From an uncultured Oscillospiraceae bacterium (GTDB lineage Bacteria > Bacillota > Clostridia > Oscillospirales > Oscillospiraceae), in NCBI GenBank assembly GCA_904398675.1, contig CAJFPI010000068.1, positions 1-18,069 of the forward strand: 18,069 nucleotides of DNA, written 5' to 3'. Below the pieces are notes generated by a model, which saw only the letters and a list, made by a program, of their open reading frames with translations, searched no databases and was not told the origin of the DNA. Numbering within the stretch: the stretch's first letter is position 1; every line of letters starts with the position of its first letter. Position numbers and translations under genes: made by a program. Below are positions 1 to 6,829 of the stretch, piece by piece.

Positions 1-655
1 CCTCCACAAGACCTTCTCCACGCCCCACGGGGGCGGCGGCCCCGGCGCCGGGGCCGTGGGCTGCAAGGACTTCCTCAGGCCCTTCCTGCCCGGACCGGTG
101 GTGGAAAAAGGGGAGGACGGCTATTACTTCGTCATGCCGGAGCACTCCATCGGCCGGGTGAAGGACTTCTATGGCAACTTCGCCGTGGTGGTGAAGGCCC
201 TGACCTATCTCCTGACCCTGGGGAAGGAGGGCGTTCCGGAGGCGGCGGAGAACGCGGTGCTCAACGCCAACTACATGATGCACCGCCTGCGGGAGAAGTA
301 TGAGATGGCCTGCGGAGAGCAGTGCATGCACGAATTTGTGATGGATCTCTCCAGGCTGAAGGAGGAGACCGGCGTCTCCGCCATGGACATCGCCAAGGGC
401 CTTTTGGACCACGGCATCCATCCCCCCACCATGTACTTCCCCCTCATCGTCCACGAGGCCCTCATGGCTGAGCCCACGGAGACGGAGAGCCGGGAGAGCA
501 TCGACGAGGCCTGCGACGTGTTCCTGGCGCTGTGGGAGCTGGCCCACACCGATCCCCAGGCCCTCCACGACGCGCCCAGGACCACCCCGGTGGGGCGGCT
601 GGACGAGGTGGGGGCCGCCCGGAACCCGGTGCTGCGCTATGAGCGGGAGCAGTAG
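1..655 (+). CDS. gcvPB: Glycine dehydrogenase (decarboxylating) subunit 2, 3' part
   Basis: This is the C-terminal 217 residues of the P-protein beta subunit of the glycine cleavage system; the 5' end lies outside the window. The P-protein is PLP-dependent. It decarboxylates glycine and passes the aminomethyl group to the lipoyl arm of GcvH. The frame is open from base 2 and begins with Leu-His-Lys-Thr-Phe followed by a Gly-rich stretch (TPHGGGGPGAGA), which is the PLP-lysine region of this family, so the lysine is at bases 8-10. Downstream, EHSIGRVKDFYGNF and the GIHPPTMYFPL region are also typical of GcvPB. Full-length family members are about 480-490 residues, so a little under half is visible. 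The TAG stop directly abuts the ATG of lplA, pointing to one transcript. gcvT, gcvH and gcvPA would be expected upstream but cannot be seen here. Confidence 0.95.
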   Translation, partial: LHKTFSTPHGGGGPGAGAVGCKDFLRPFLPGPVVEKGEDGYYFVMPEHSIGRVKDFYGNFAVVVKALTYLLTLGKEGVPEAAENAVLNANYMMHRLREKYEMACGEQCMHEFVMDLSRLKEETGVSAMDIAKGLLDHGIHPPTMYFPLIVHEALMAEPTETESRESIDEACDVFLALWELAHTDPQALHDAPRTTPVGRLDEVGAARNPVLRYEREQ

Positions 656-1639
656 ATGGTGACAAGGCTTTGGCTCTGCCGGGGGGAGGGGACCAATCCC
701 CACGAGAACCTGGCCCTGGAGCAGATCCTTTTGGAGAGCGTGGCGCCGGGGTCGTGCATCCTCTACCTCTGGCAGAACCAGCACACCGTGGTCATCGGCC
801 GCAACCAGAACCCCTGGGCCGAGTGCCGCACGCAGCTGCTGGAGGAGGAGGGAGGCCGCCTGGCCCGCCGTCTCTCCGGCGGCGGCGCGGTGTTCCACGA
901 TCTGGGGAACCTGAATTTCACCTTTTTGGTAAACAAAGAGGATTATTGCGTAGAAAAACAACTGGGTGTTATTATTGAGGCCTGCCGCGCCCTGGGCATT
1001 CCGGCGGAGCGGTCCGGCCGCAACGACGTGCTCGCCGACGGACGGAAATTCTCCGGCAACGCCTTTTATTCCCATGAGGGCCGCAGCTATCACCACGGGA
1101 CGCTGCTGGTGGACGTGGACCTGGAGCGGATGGGCCGGTATCTCCGCCCCTCCCAGGCAAAGCTCAGCAGCAAGGGGGTGGCCTCTGTCCGCTCCCGGGT
1201 GGTGAATCTGAAGGAGCTCTGCCCGGCGCTGACGGTGGAGGAGATGGGGCGGCAGATGGCCGATGCCTTCCAGAGGGTCTACGGCGGCCGGGTCAAGCCC
1301 TACCCCATGGAGCAGGTGGACCGGGCGCGCCTGGCGGCCCTCACGGAGAAAAACGGCAGCTGGAGCTGGCTCTGGGGCCGGAAGATGGCCTTTACCGTCC
1401 AGTTTTCCCGCCGGTTTTCCTGGGGGGAGGTGACGGTGGGCCTTACAGCGGACAAGGGGGCTGTGACAGCGGCGGCGGTGTATACCGACGCCATGGACTG
1501 GTCCTTCGCCGCGCCCATGGAGGCGGCCCTCACCGGCCGGCCCTTCACTCTGGCGGCCCTGCGGCAGGCGGTGGAATCCGTCCCCTGCGACAGGGCGGTG
1601 CGGGAGGACGTGTCCGCGCTGCTGCAGGAGCAGTTTTGA
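656..1639 (+). CDS. lplA: Lipoate-protein ligase
   Basis: A 327-residue lipoate-protein ligase, close to the usual LplA length, with the N-terminal catalytic domain and a C-terminal accessory domain. It adenylates free lipoate and transfers it to a lysine of lipoyl-domain proteins, here probably GcvH. Visible family motifs are RRLSGGGAVFHDLGNLNF (about residues 71-88), the lipoate/AMP-binding loop, and GRKFSGNAF with the expected ligand-contacting lysine near residue 131. The ATG follows the gcvPB stop with no gap, and GGGAG at 645-649 is a Shine-Dalgarno site inside gcvPB, so translation is probably coupled. Its position beside glycine cleavage genes supports a role in loading GcvH. It could also use octanoate; sequence alone does not decide this. 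Confidence 0.95.
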   Translation: MVTRLWLCRGEGTNPHENLALEQILLESVAPGSCILYLWQNQHTVVIGRNQNPWAECRTQLLEEEGGRLARRLSGGGAVFHDLGNLNFTFLVNKEDYCVEKQLGVIIEACRALGIPAERSGRNDVLADGRKFSGNAFYSHEGRSYHHGTLLVDVDLERMGRYLRPSQAKLSSKGVASVRSRVVNLKELCPALTVEEMGRQMADAFQRVYGGRVKPYPMEQVDRARLAALTEKNGSWSWLWGRKMAFTVQFSRRFSWGEVTVGLTADKGAVTAAAVYTDAMDWSFAAPMEAALTGRPFTLAALRQAVESVPCDRAVREDVSALLQEQF

Positions 1640-1644
1640 CGGTA

Positions 1645-1684
1645 CGCCGCCCCGCCCGGTCATTGCCGGACGGGGCGGCGTTTC
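1645..1684 (+). terminator. Rho-independent terminator after lplA
   Basis: A 15-bp stem pairs 1645-1659 with 1666-1680, with one C/A mismatch and loop TCATTG. It is followed by TTTCAT. It begins a few bases after the lplA stop and ends the gcvPB-lplA transcript. The T tract is short but the stem is very GC-rich. Confidence 0.8.
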
Positions 1685-1770
1685 ATCAGGAAACGGGGCG
1701 TTCCCGGCTGGAAACCGGCGGCGGGGGAACTGTTTCATCCGCCGGGAAACGTTAAATTTTGTGGAATAGA

Positions 1771-1786
1771 TGCCGCCCTGGCGGCA
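1771..1786. promoter_or_regulatory. 16-bp palindrome in the lpdA leader
   Basis: TGCCGCCCTGGCGGCA is a palindrome (7-bp arms around CT) that ends 5 bases before the GGGGGA ribosome-binding site (1791-1796) of lpdA. A second inverted repeat, CCGGCGG (1715-1721) with CCGCCGG (1739-1745), lies upstream. Both are in the 162-base gap between the lplA terminator and lpdA, so an operator or mRNA structure affecting lpdA is possible. No confident promoter hexamers were found in this gap. Confidence 0.35.
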
Positions 1787-1801
1787 AAATGGGGGATTGC
1801 T

Positions 1802-3175
1802 ATGAGCGATTATCAACTGATTGTCATTGGCGCCGGCCCCGGCGGCTACACGGCGGCCCTGCGGGCGGCAAGGCTGGGGATGAAGACGGCCGTTGTGGAA
1901 AACCGGGACGTAGGCGGCACCTGCCTCAACCGGGGGTGCATCCCCACCAAGACGCTGCTGCACGCGGCGGAGACCGCCCAGGCCGCCCGGGAGGGCGAGC
2001 CCTTCGGCGTGGAGGCCGGTCCGGTCCGGGTGGACCTGGCAGCCCTGTACCGCCGGAAGGCGGAGGTGGTGGAGCAGCTGCGGGGCGGCATTGAGGGGCT
2101 GTTCCGGCAGAAGAAGGTAGACCTCCTCCGGGGGACCGGCACCATTCTTGGCCCCGGCAGGGTGGCCGTAGGGGATGCAGCCTACACAGCGGACAGCATC
2201 CTCATTGCCACCGGGTCTGTGCCCGCCCGGCCCCCCATCCCGGGGCTGGAGCTGGCGGTGACCTCCGACGAGCTTTTGGAGGGGCAGGGGACCTTGCCAA
2301 AGTCCCTGGTCATCATCGGCGGCGGGGTGATCGGCATGGAGTTCGCCTCCTTCTTCTGCGCCCTGGGCGTACAGGTGACTGTGCTGGAGGCCATGGACCG
2401 CATCCTTCCCAACATGGACCGGGAGATCTGCCAGAACCTCACCATGATTTTGAAAAAACGGGGCGTGACGATTGTCACCGGCGCCATGGTCAGCGCCGTG
2501 GAGCGGGGGGAGGACGGGCAGCTCGTCGTCCGCTACACCTGTAAGGAGAACCCCGGGGAGGCCGTGGGGGATACGGTCCTCTGCGCCATCGGCAGGCGGC
2601 CCAACACAGAGGGCCTTTTGGGCGAAGAAGTTGCTCTGGAGATGGAGCGGGGCCGGATCGTCACCGATGAGCTGGGCCGGACCAGCATCCCGGGGATCTA
2701 TGCGGCGGGGGATGTCACCGCCCGGGTGCAGCTGGCCCATGTGGCCGCCGCCCAGGGGACGGCTGTAGCGGAGCGGCTGGCGGGGGAGACGCCTTTGACA
2801 GATTTGGCAGCGATCCCCTCCTGTGTCTACACCAGCCCGGAGATCGCCGCCGTGGGCATTACCGCCGACGAGGCCAAGGCTGCCGGCCAGCCGGTGAAGG
2901 TGGGAAAATATGTGATGTTTTCCAACGGCAGGACGGTGATCGTCAACGGGCAGAGGGGCTTTATCAAAATCGTGGCGGACAGCGAAAGCGGCGTTATCCT
3001 GGGGGCGCAGCTGATGTGCGAGCGGGCCACGGATATGATCTCCCAGCTCACCGCCGCCGTGGCCAACGGCATGACGGCGGACCAGCTGCTCCGGGTGATG
3101 CGGCCCCACCCCACCTTTGAGGAGGGTGTGGGCGAGGCGCTGGAGGATCTGCGGGAAAAGCTGGGGCGGAAATAA
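1802..3175 (+). CDS. lpdA: Dihydrolipoyl dehydrogenase (E3 / L-protein)
   Basis: A 457-residue FAD-dependent pyridine nucleotide-disulfide oxidoreductase, full length for the family. It reoxidises dihydrolipoyl groups with NAD+, here most likely on GcvH of the glycine cleavage system. Visible parts are the N-terminal FAD-binding GAGPGG (residues 10-15), the redox-active disulfide motif GGTCLNRGCIPTK (Cys41 and Cys46), a second dinucleotide-binding GGGVIGMEFA, the GDV segment near AAGDVT, and the C-terminal catalytic HPTFEE (His436, Glu441). Both redox cysteines and the His-Glu pair are present, so it should be active. The ATG has GGGGGA at 1791-1796. It lies after the lplA terminator, so it may have its own promoter, yet its neighbours fit the L-protein role. 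An E3 for another 2-oxo acid dehydrogenase is possible, but none is visible. Confidence 0.96.
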   Translation: MSDYQLIVIGAGPGGYTAALRAARLGMKTAVVENRDVGGTCLNRGCIPTKTLLHAAETAQAAREGEPFGVEAGPVRVDLAALYRRKAEVVEQLRGGIEGLFRQKKVDLLRGTGTILGPGRVAVGDAAYTADSILIATGSVPARPPIPGLELAVTSDELLEGQGTLPKSLVIIGGGVIGMEFASFFCALGVQVTVLEAMDRILPNMDREICQNLTMILKKRGVTIVTGAMVSAVERGEDGQLVVRYTCKENPGEAVGDTVLCAIGRRPNTEGLLGEEVALEMERGRIVTDELGRTSIPGIYAAGDVTARVQLAHVAAAQGTAVAERLAGETPLTDLAAIPSCVYTSPEIAAVGITADEAKAAGQPVKVGKYVMFSNGRTVIVNGQRGFIKIVADSESGVILGAQLMCERATDMISQLTAAVANGMTADQLLRVMRPHPTFEEGVGEALEDLREKLGRK

Positions 3176-3262
3176 AAGTGCCTGTGATAACTGGGGAGCC
3201 GCAGACCTCTCAGCGTGTCAAAAACGTTCCCAAAGAAGAACATCCACAAGTTACGGGGGGAG

Positions 3263-3461
3263 TTCGAGGGGGCAAAGCCCGCCTCGAATGGGATCAAATG
3301 CCCCGCAACGCCTTGCAGCGCAAGTCGTGCGGCTTGTGAAACAAGGACTTTCCCACGCTCTGCCGTGGGAAAGTAACGGCATTTTTCAGGTTGTCAAAAA
3401 AAGTCTAACAGACTTGTTTGACAACCAAGGAGGGCCGCGGCAATCTGCCGCGGCCCTCCTT
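3263..3461. repeat. Six consecutive hairpins in a gene-free gap
   Basis: The 333 bases between lpdA and the degV-type gene hold no convincing gene. They contain six inverted repeats one after another: 3263-3288 (TTCGAGG with CCTCGAA, extended by GGGC/GCCC), 3312-3324 (CTTGC/GCAAG), 3333-3345 (CTTGT/ACAAG), 3348-3373 (CTTTCCCACG with its exact complement), 3389-3426 (GGTTGTCAAA with TTTGACAACC, plus AGTCT/AGACT), and 3427-3461 (a perfect 16-bp stem). Five-base complements GTTAC (3250-3254) and GTAAC (3373-3377) could close part of the structure. It may be a dispersed repeat element or a structured RNA. It matches no RNA family I can name. Confidence 0.5.
3427..3461. terminator. Perfect 16-bp stem, likely bidirectional terminator
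   Basis: AAGGAGGGCCGCGGCA (3427-3442) pairs perfectly with 3446-3461 around an ATC loop, between two convergent genes (lpdA plus, DegV-type minus). There is no long uninterrupted T run on either strand, so termination is inferred mainly from the stem and the convergent setting. Confidence 0.6.
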
Positions 3462-3508
3462 GCACTCTGATTTGCTTTTGGAAACCCGCAGGGAGGACAG
3501 CTCCCTGC

Positions 3509-4342
3509 TCAGTAGGCGATGACGATGCCGCCGTCATAGGCGTAGACGGTGGAGATGCCGCCGGTGGCGGTAATGAGGATCTCCCCAAACCGGCCAGTGC
3601 TCTCAGCGAGCTGTTTCACAAAGAGCGCCCGCTCACGGCAGTTGCAGTGGGAAATCACCAGCCGGCGGCCGGCCTGCGCCACCCGGCCAGCCGCCCGGGT
3701 GATCATTTTCCGCAGAGCCTGGGTCTCCGACAGTCCCTGCCCCAGCTTGATGATTTCACCCTCCGGCGTGGCCCCCATCAAAAGCTTGATGCGCAGGCTC
3801 CCTGTCACCAGAGACTGGACCAGGCTCAGCCGCCCGTTTTTCCGCAGGTTATCCAGGTTTTCCAGCACGAACATAGTGTCCATATCCTGGATATAGGCTT
3901 CCCCCTGGGATACGACCTCATCAAAGGGGAGACCCGCCTGCGCCAGCTCCTGTATTTTCATAGCGATCTGCACCTGACCGGCGGAGGCAGAGCGGGAGTT
4001 AAAAACGTGGACATGATGTGTCCCGCCCTCCTCCTCATACAGTTTCACCGCCTGCAGCGCCGCATCGCAGGAGGCAGACAGCCGCTGGGAGAGGGTGACG
4101 ATGTAAATATCCTCCTCGGACTCAAAATGGGACATATACTGCGCCGGAGAGGGGCAGGCTGTCTTGGGAGAAGTTCGGCAGGCCCTCATGGCCTGCAGCA
4201 GCGCAGGCTGCTCTAAGCTGCCATCATCAATAAAGGTCTGCTCCCCCACATGGATCATCAGAGGGATCCGGACAAAATGATGGTCCGCCGCCATCTCGGC
4301 CGTAAAATCCGTGCAGCTGTCGCATAAAATTTTGTACCCCAT
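3509..4342 (-). CDS. DegV family fatty-acid-binding protein (FakB-like)
   Basis: A 277-residue DegV-family protein. Characterised members (FakB) bind a fatty acid and present it to the FakA kinase, feeding exogenous or recycled fatty acids into phospholipid synthesis. Family marks are the N-terminal CDSCTD (residues 7-12), the SPKTACPSPAQY lipid-site loop near 58-69, NSRSASAGQ in the middle, and ENLDNLRKNGRLS. The length is normal. I place the start at the ATG at 4342 because AGGTGG lies 8 bases upstream. A GTG four codons earlier overlaps that site and is less likely. It is monocistronic on the minus strand, with a consensus sigma-A promoter. No fakA is adjacent, which is common because genomes carry several scattered degV genes. 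The bound lipid cannot be predicted from sequence. Confidence 0.92.
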   Translation of the reverse strand: MGYKILCDSCTDFTAEMAADHHFVRIPLMIHVGEQTFIDDGSLEQPALLQAMRACRTSPKTACPSPAQYMSHFESEEDIYIVTLSQRLSASCDAALQAVKLYEEEGGTHHVHVFNSRSASAGQVQIAMKIQELAQAGLPFDEVVSQGEAYIQDMDTMFVLENLDNLRKNGRLSLVQSLVTGSLRIKLLMGATPEGEIIKLGQGLSETQALRKMITRAAGRVAQAGRRLVISHCNCRERALFVKQLAESTGRFGEILITATGGISTVYAYDGGIVIAY

Positions 4343-4376
4343 ATCAAAAACCACCTAACCTAATATACTAAACAAG

Positions 4377-4405
4377 ATTATACGAGATGTGAGGGGAAAT
4401 GTCAA
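4377..4405 (-). promoter_or_regulatory. Consensus sigma-A promoter of the DegV gene
   Basis: On the minus strand TTGACA (complement of 4400-4405), a 17-base spacer and TATAAT (complement of 4377-4382) match the housekeeping consensus exactly. Transcription would start near 4370, about 28 bases before the ATG. This suggests strong expression. Confidence 0.9.
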
Positions 4406-4471
4406 CAGGCAGATCGCGGTGAGCGGCGGATTGGACAGCATGGAAAATTTTGCAAGTTGTGCAGGAACTGC

Positions 4472-4500
4472 TTGCGGTAGAAAGGGATGCGTGCTACACT
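4472..4500 (+). promoter_or_regulatory. Probable sigma-A promoter of the MerR-type gene
   Basis: TTGCGG (4472-4477), a 17-base spacer and TACACT (4495-4500) lie 47 bases before the chosen start of the MerR-family gene. A short dyad, CCAG-TAAG-CTGG (4515-4526), lies just downstream and could be part of an autoregulatory site. The match is moderate. Confidence 0.6.
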
Positions 4501-4546
4501 AGTTTTGTATATTCCAGTAAGCTGGAAGGTGGGAGAGGAGATTGGT

Positions 4547-5314
4547 ATGGGAAAGCTATATCGCATTTCAGAGGTGGCGGGCCTCATGGGGATCCACCCG
4601 AAGACGCTGCGCTACTACGAGGAACAGGGGATCCTGACGCCCACCCATGTGGATGGACGAACCGGCTACCGATATTATGACCAACAGGCCATTTTATTTT
4701 TGTGGCAGCTGCTGGTGATGCGGGAGGCCGGCATGCATGTGCGGGAGCTGAAGGAGATCGGGGAGGAGGACAGGCTGGAGGAGCAGATCGCCGCCCTTCA
4801 GCGGCGGAAACGGGCCATCCGCACAGCCATTGCCATGCTGCGTCAGCTGGAGCAGAAGGAGCGGGGGTATCGGGTGGTGGAGAACAGCCTGCCCGGCGGG
4901 AAATATCTCCGCTACAAGCTGGTGGCCAAGGGGCCGGAGCAGATCTTTTCCTCCTTTATGGATCTTTTTGACATGGCGCTGGAGCGGCATCTGGCGGTGG
5001 ACCGGGAGCGGTCCCCCTTCGCCAGGTTTACAGATATTGTGTTCCGCCATGAGAACATCCTCTGTCAGGTGTTCCTCCCGGTGCTCAATGGCGTTTTGGG
5101 GGAGGATGTGGTCTGGGTAGAGGTGCCCAAGGCCATCTCCACTGTGCATCATGGGGATTACAGCCAGGTGGAGGGGGCCTACGACGTGCTGCAGGACTAT
5201 GCGGACCAGCATGACCTGGAGATTGTGGGCAGCCCCATGGAGTTCTATGTATTCGGCATGAAGGACCCGGCCCGGCGTAAGCTGACTACCACGGTATTTT
5301 ACCCTGTGGGCTAG
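4547..5314 (+). CDS. MerR-family regulator with GyrI-like effector domain
   Basis: A 255-residue transcriptional regulator. The N-terminal MerR winged helix (residues 5-48: YRISEVAGLMGIHPKTLRYY, then GRTGYRYYD) is followed by a coiled-coil dimer helix (about 60-105). A C-terminal region of about 140 residues resembles the GyrI/BmrR-type ligand-binding domain. Regulators of this shape usually respond to hydrophobic or cationic small molecules and switch on an efflux or detoxification gene. I chose the ATG at 4547 because GGGAGAGGAG (4531-4540) precedes it and the MerR domain starts there; an upstream in-frame start at 4487 would add 20 unrelated residues. No transporter lies next to it: the divergent neighbour is the DegV gene and the downstream gene has its own leader. 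The target and ligand are unknown. Confidence 0.85.
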   Translation: MGKLYRISEVAGLMGIHPKTLRYYEEQGILTPTHVDGRTGYRYYDQQAILFLWQLLVMREAGMHVRELKEIGEEDRLEEQIAALQRRKRAIRTAIAMLRQLEQKERGYRVVENSLPGGKYLRYKLVAKGPEQIFSSFMDLFDMALERHLAVDRERSPFARFTDIVFRHENILCQVFLPVLNGVLGEDVVWVEVPKAISTVHHGDYSQVEGAYDVLQDYADQHDLEIVGSPMEFYVFGMKDPARRKLTTTVFYPVG

Positions 5315-5352
5315 CCCGGCGCGGCACAGGCGGCATATCTCCCCAAAACACG

Positions 5353-5382
5353 GCGCAGCCAGCTGGCTGCGCTGATTTTTTT
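5353..5382 (+). terminator. Terminator after the MerR-type gene
   Basis: GCGCAGCCAGCTGGCTGCGC (5353-5372) is a perfect palindrome forming an 8-bp stem with a 4-base loop. It is followed by TGATTTTTTT. Confidence 0.85.
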
Positions 5383-5390
5383 CCCATCTG

Positions 5391-5546
5391 AAACTTCATG
5401 CGCCATGAGGCGTACCACGATAACAGGCAGAAGGACGCGGCGCATGAAGTTTCGCGCATGCGGGCCGTCCCGGCCCGCGCTTTGGTTGTATGACTGTGCC
5501 GCTGAAAGCGGCGCATGGCCGTTTTTTGTTATGCTTTTGCATAGCC
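5391..5546 (+). repeat. Palindromic intergenic repeat element, copy A
   Basis: This fills much of the 358-base gene-free gap 5315-5672. AAACTTCATGCGCC (5391-5404) and its exact complement GGCGCATGAAGTTT (5439-5452) enclose 34 bases. Then come hairpins GCGGGCC/GGCCCGC (about 5460-5478) and GCCGCT-GAA-AGCGGC (5498-5512), and finally GGCGCATGGCC, a T run and TATGCTTTTGCATAG (5530-5544). Copy B at 11101-11183, in the opposite orientation, matches both end blocks and much of the interior between them. No protein is encoded. Confidence 0.7.
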
Positions 5547-5618
5547 AAAAAAATTAGAAAAATTTTCAGCCCTGATGCAATAAAACCGCCTGCCGGCGCA
5601 TTATGCAGATGTAACGCG

Positions 5619-5631
5619 TGAGACAGTCTCA
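5619..5631. promoter_or_regulatory. 13-bp palindrome upstream of the PepSY gene
   Basis: TGAGACAGTCTCA is an exact palindrome around a central A, 41 bases before the ATG of the secreted PepSY protein. The size and position suit an operator. I could not place confident promoter hexamers around it. Confidence 0.35.
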
Positions 5632-5672
5632 ACACCGACTTTACTTTTTAGAAATTCAAGGAGGAACAAGAC

Positions 5673-6701
5673 ATGAAAAAGGGAACAAGACGCTGGAAGG
5701 ATATGCTGCTGGGCGCCGTGCTGACCTTGGTGCTCTCCTGCATGATGGTGCCGGTGCTGGCCTACTCCGGCTCGCGCAATGACAGCCTGTACTTCAACAA
5801 TATCAAGGTAACGCTGGATGGCAGCACGCTGGCCCTGCGGGACAGCACCGGCGCCACAGTGGAGCCCTTCATCATTGACGGAACCACCTACCTGCCTGTG
5901 CGCGCGATTGCCGAGGCACTGGGGCTGGATGTGGCTTGGGACAGTGCCAGCAGCACCGTGCGCCTCACCACCGGCAGTTCCACCAGCACAGGGAATAACT
6001 CCGGGAATACCGGCAGCTATATCGGCGAGGCCAAGGCCAAGGAGATCGCCCTGGACCATGCCGGTGTGTCCGCCAGCAGCGCAACCTTCATCCGTGTAGA
6101 GCTGGGCCGGGACGACGGCCGCATGGAGTATGAGGTGGAGTTCTGGAGCGGCAGCACAGAGTATGACTATGACATCGACGCGCTGACCGGCGACATCCGC
6201 AGCTATGACCGGGATGTGGAGGGCTACACCATCCCCAGCCAGGGCCAGAGCGGAACTGATATCGGCGAGACCAAAGCAAAATCCATTGCCCTGAACCACG
6301 CCGGCATCTCCGAGTCTGACACCGCTTTCCTCCGTGTGCAGCGGGACTATGACGACGGCCGCCTGGTCTACGATGTGGAATTTTACGCCGGAAACCGGGA
6401 GTATGACTATGAGATCGACGCTTACACCGGCGACATCCGCAGCTATGATTACGATGCCGAGGGCTACACCCCCAGCCAGGACCAGAGCGGCAGCTATATC
6501 GGCGAGGCCAAGGCCAAGGAGATCGCCCTCAACAAGGCCGGCGTCTCTGCCAGCAGCGCAACCTTCGTGAAATGCCACCTTGACCGCGACGATGGCTGGG
6601 TGATTTACGATGTGGAGTTCCGCAGCGGGTGGGCGGAGTATGATTTTGAGATCGATGCCTACACCGGCGATATCCTGCAGTGGGATGCGGATTGGGATTG
6701 A
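5673..6701 (+). CDS. Secreted stalk-domain protein with three PepSY repeats
   Basis: A 342-residue exported protein of unknown role. A signal peptide (residues 1-30: MKKGTRR, hydrophobic core, cut after VLA) precedes a copper-amine-oxidase-N-like stalk domain (about 37-100, with YLPVRAIAEALGLDV). After a Ser/Gly/Asn-rich linker come three PepSY domains at about 115-178, 196-258 and 275-337. Each has the pattern IGE(A/T)KAK-IAL, a (D/N)DG(R/W) turn, and Y(D/E)(F/Y)EIDA-TGDI. PepSY domains are found in protease propeptides and cell-surface proteins and may bind or inhibit peptidases. The name of the stalk domain does not imply amine oxidase activity. The protein is very acidic and Tyr-rich, and lacks a C-terminal sorting signal or membrane helix, so release or wall association are both possible. 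AAGGAGG lies before the ATG. It is a single-gene unit with its own terminator. Confidence 0.85.
   Translation: MKKGTRRWKDMLLGAVLTLVLSCMMVPVLAYSGSRNDSLYFNNIKVTLDGSTLALRDSTGATVEPFIIDGTTYLPVRAIAEALGLDVAWDSASSTVRLTTGSSTSTGNNSGNTGSYIGEAKAKEIALDHAGVSASSATFIRVELGRDDGRMEYEVEFWSGSTEYDYDIDALTGDIRSYDRDVEGYTIPSQGQSGTDIGETKAKSIALNHAGISESDTAFLRVQRDYDDGRLVYDVEFYAGNREYDYEIDAYTGDIRSYDYDAEGYTPSQDQSGSYIGEAKAKEIALNKAGVSASSATFVKCHLDRDDGWVIYDVEFRSGWAEYDFEIDAYTGDILQWDADWD
6011..6529 (+). repeat. Tandem PepSY coding repeats with a 42-bp identical segment
   Basis: Within the PepSY gene, 6011-6052 and 6488-6529 are identical over 42 bases (start of repeats 1 and 3). CAGCAGCGCAACCTTC recurs a little further on in both. 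Repeat 2 lies between them and has diverged. This points to recent duplication of, or conversion between, repeats 1 and 3. Confidence 0.8.
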
Positions 6702-6739
6702 TCCATTCAGGACAGCCCTTCCGGCAAAACAGACAGAGA

Positions 6740-6772
6740 AGGCCCGGCGCAAACGCGCCGGGCCTCATTTTT
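6740..6772. terminator. Terminator after the PepSY gene
   Basis: AGGCCCGGCGC (6740-6750) pairs with GCGCCGGGCCT (6755-6765) around AAAC, followed by CATTTTT on the plus strand. It sits between convergent genes and may also stop the minus-strand DUF5662 transcript, though the minus side has only a weak T-rich tail. Confidence 0.85.
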
Positions 6773-6829
6773 GGTCTGTAAGGGATGCTGCGGTCGGTCC
6801 ATCCGCCTTGCCCTGCGCCGCGGCTCGCC

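Noticed and set aside
3117..3470. 117-codon plus-strand frame running from the lpdA end into the hairpin region
   Set aside because: It begins inside lpdA in another frame and runs through the strong hairpins; no motif or start signal supports it.
5391..5546. Element copy A as a tRNA or known riboswitch
   Set aside because: No cloverleaf or recognised aptamer motif could be drawn. The homologous copy at 11101-11183 lies beside an unrelated gene, which fits a dispersed repeat better.
6011..6529. Possible CRISPR-like repetition
   Set aside because: The repeats are coding PepSY domains about 240 bases apart with conserved protein sequence, not short repeats with unique spacers.
5601..6752. 383-codon open frame on the minus strand
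   Set aside because: Antisense to the PepSY gene. Its repeated pattern simply mirrors the PepSY repeats.
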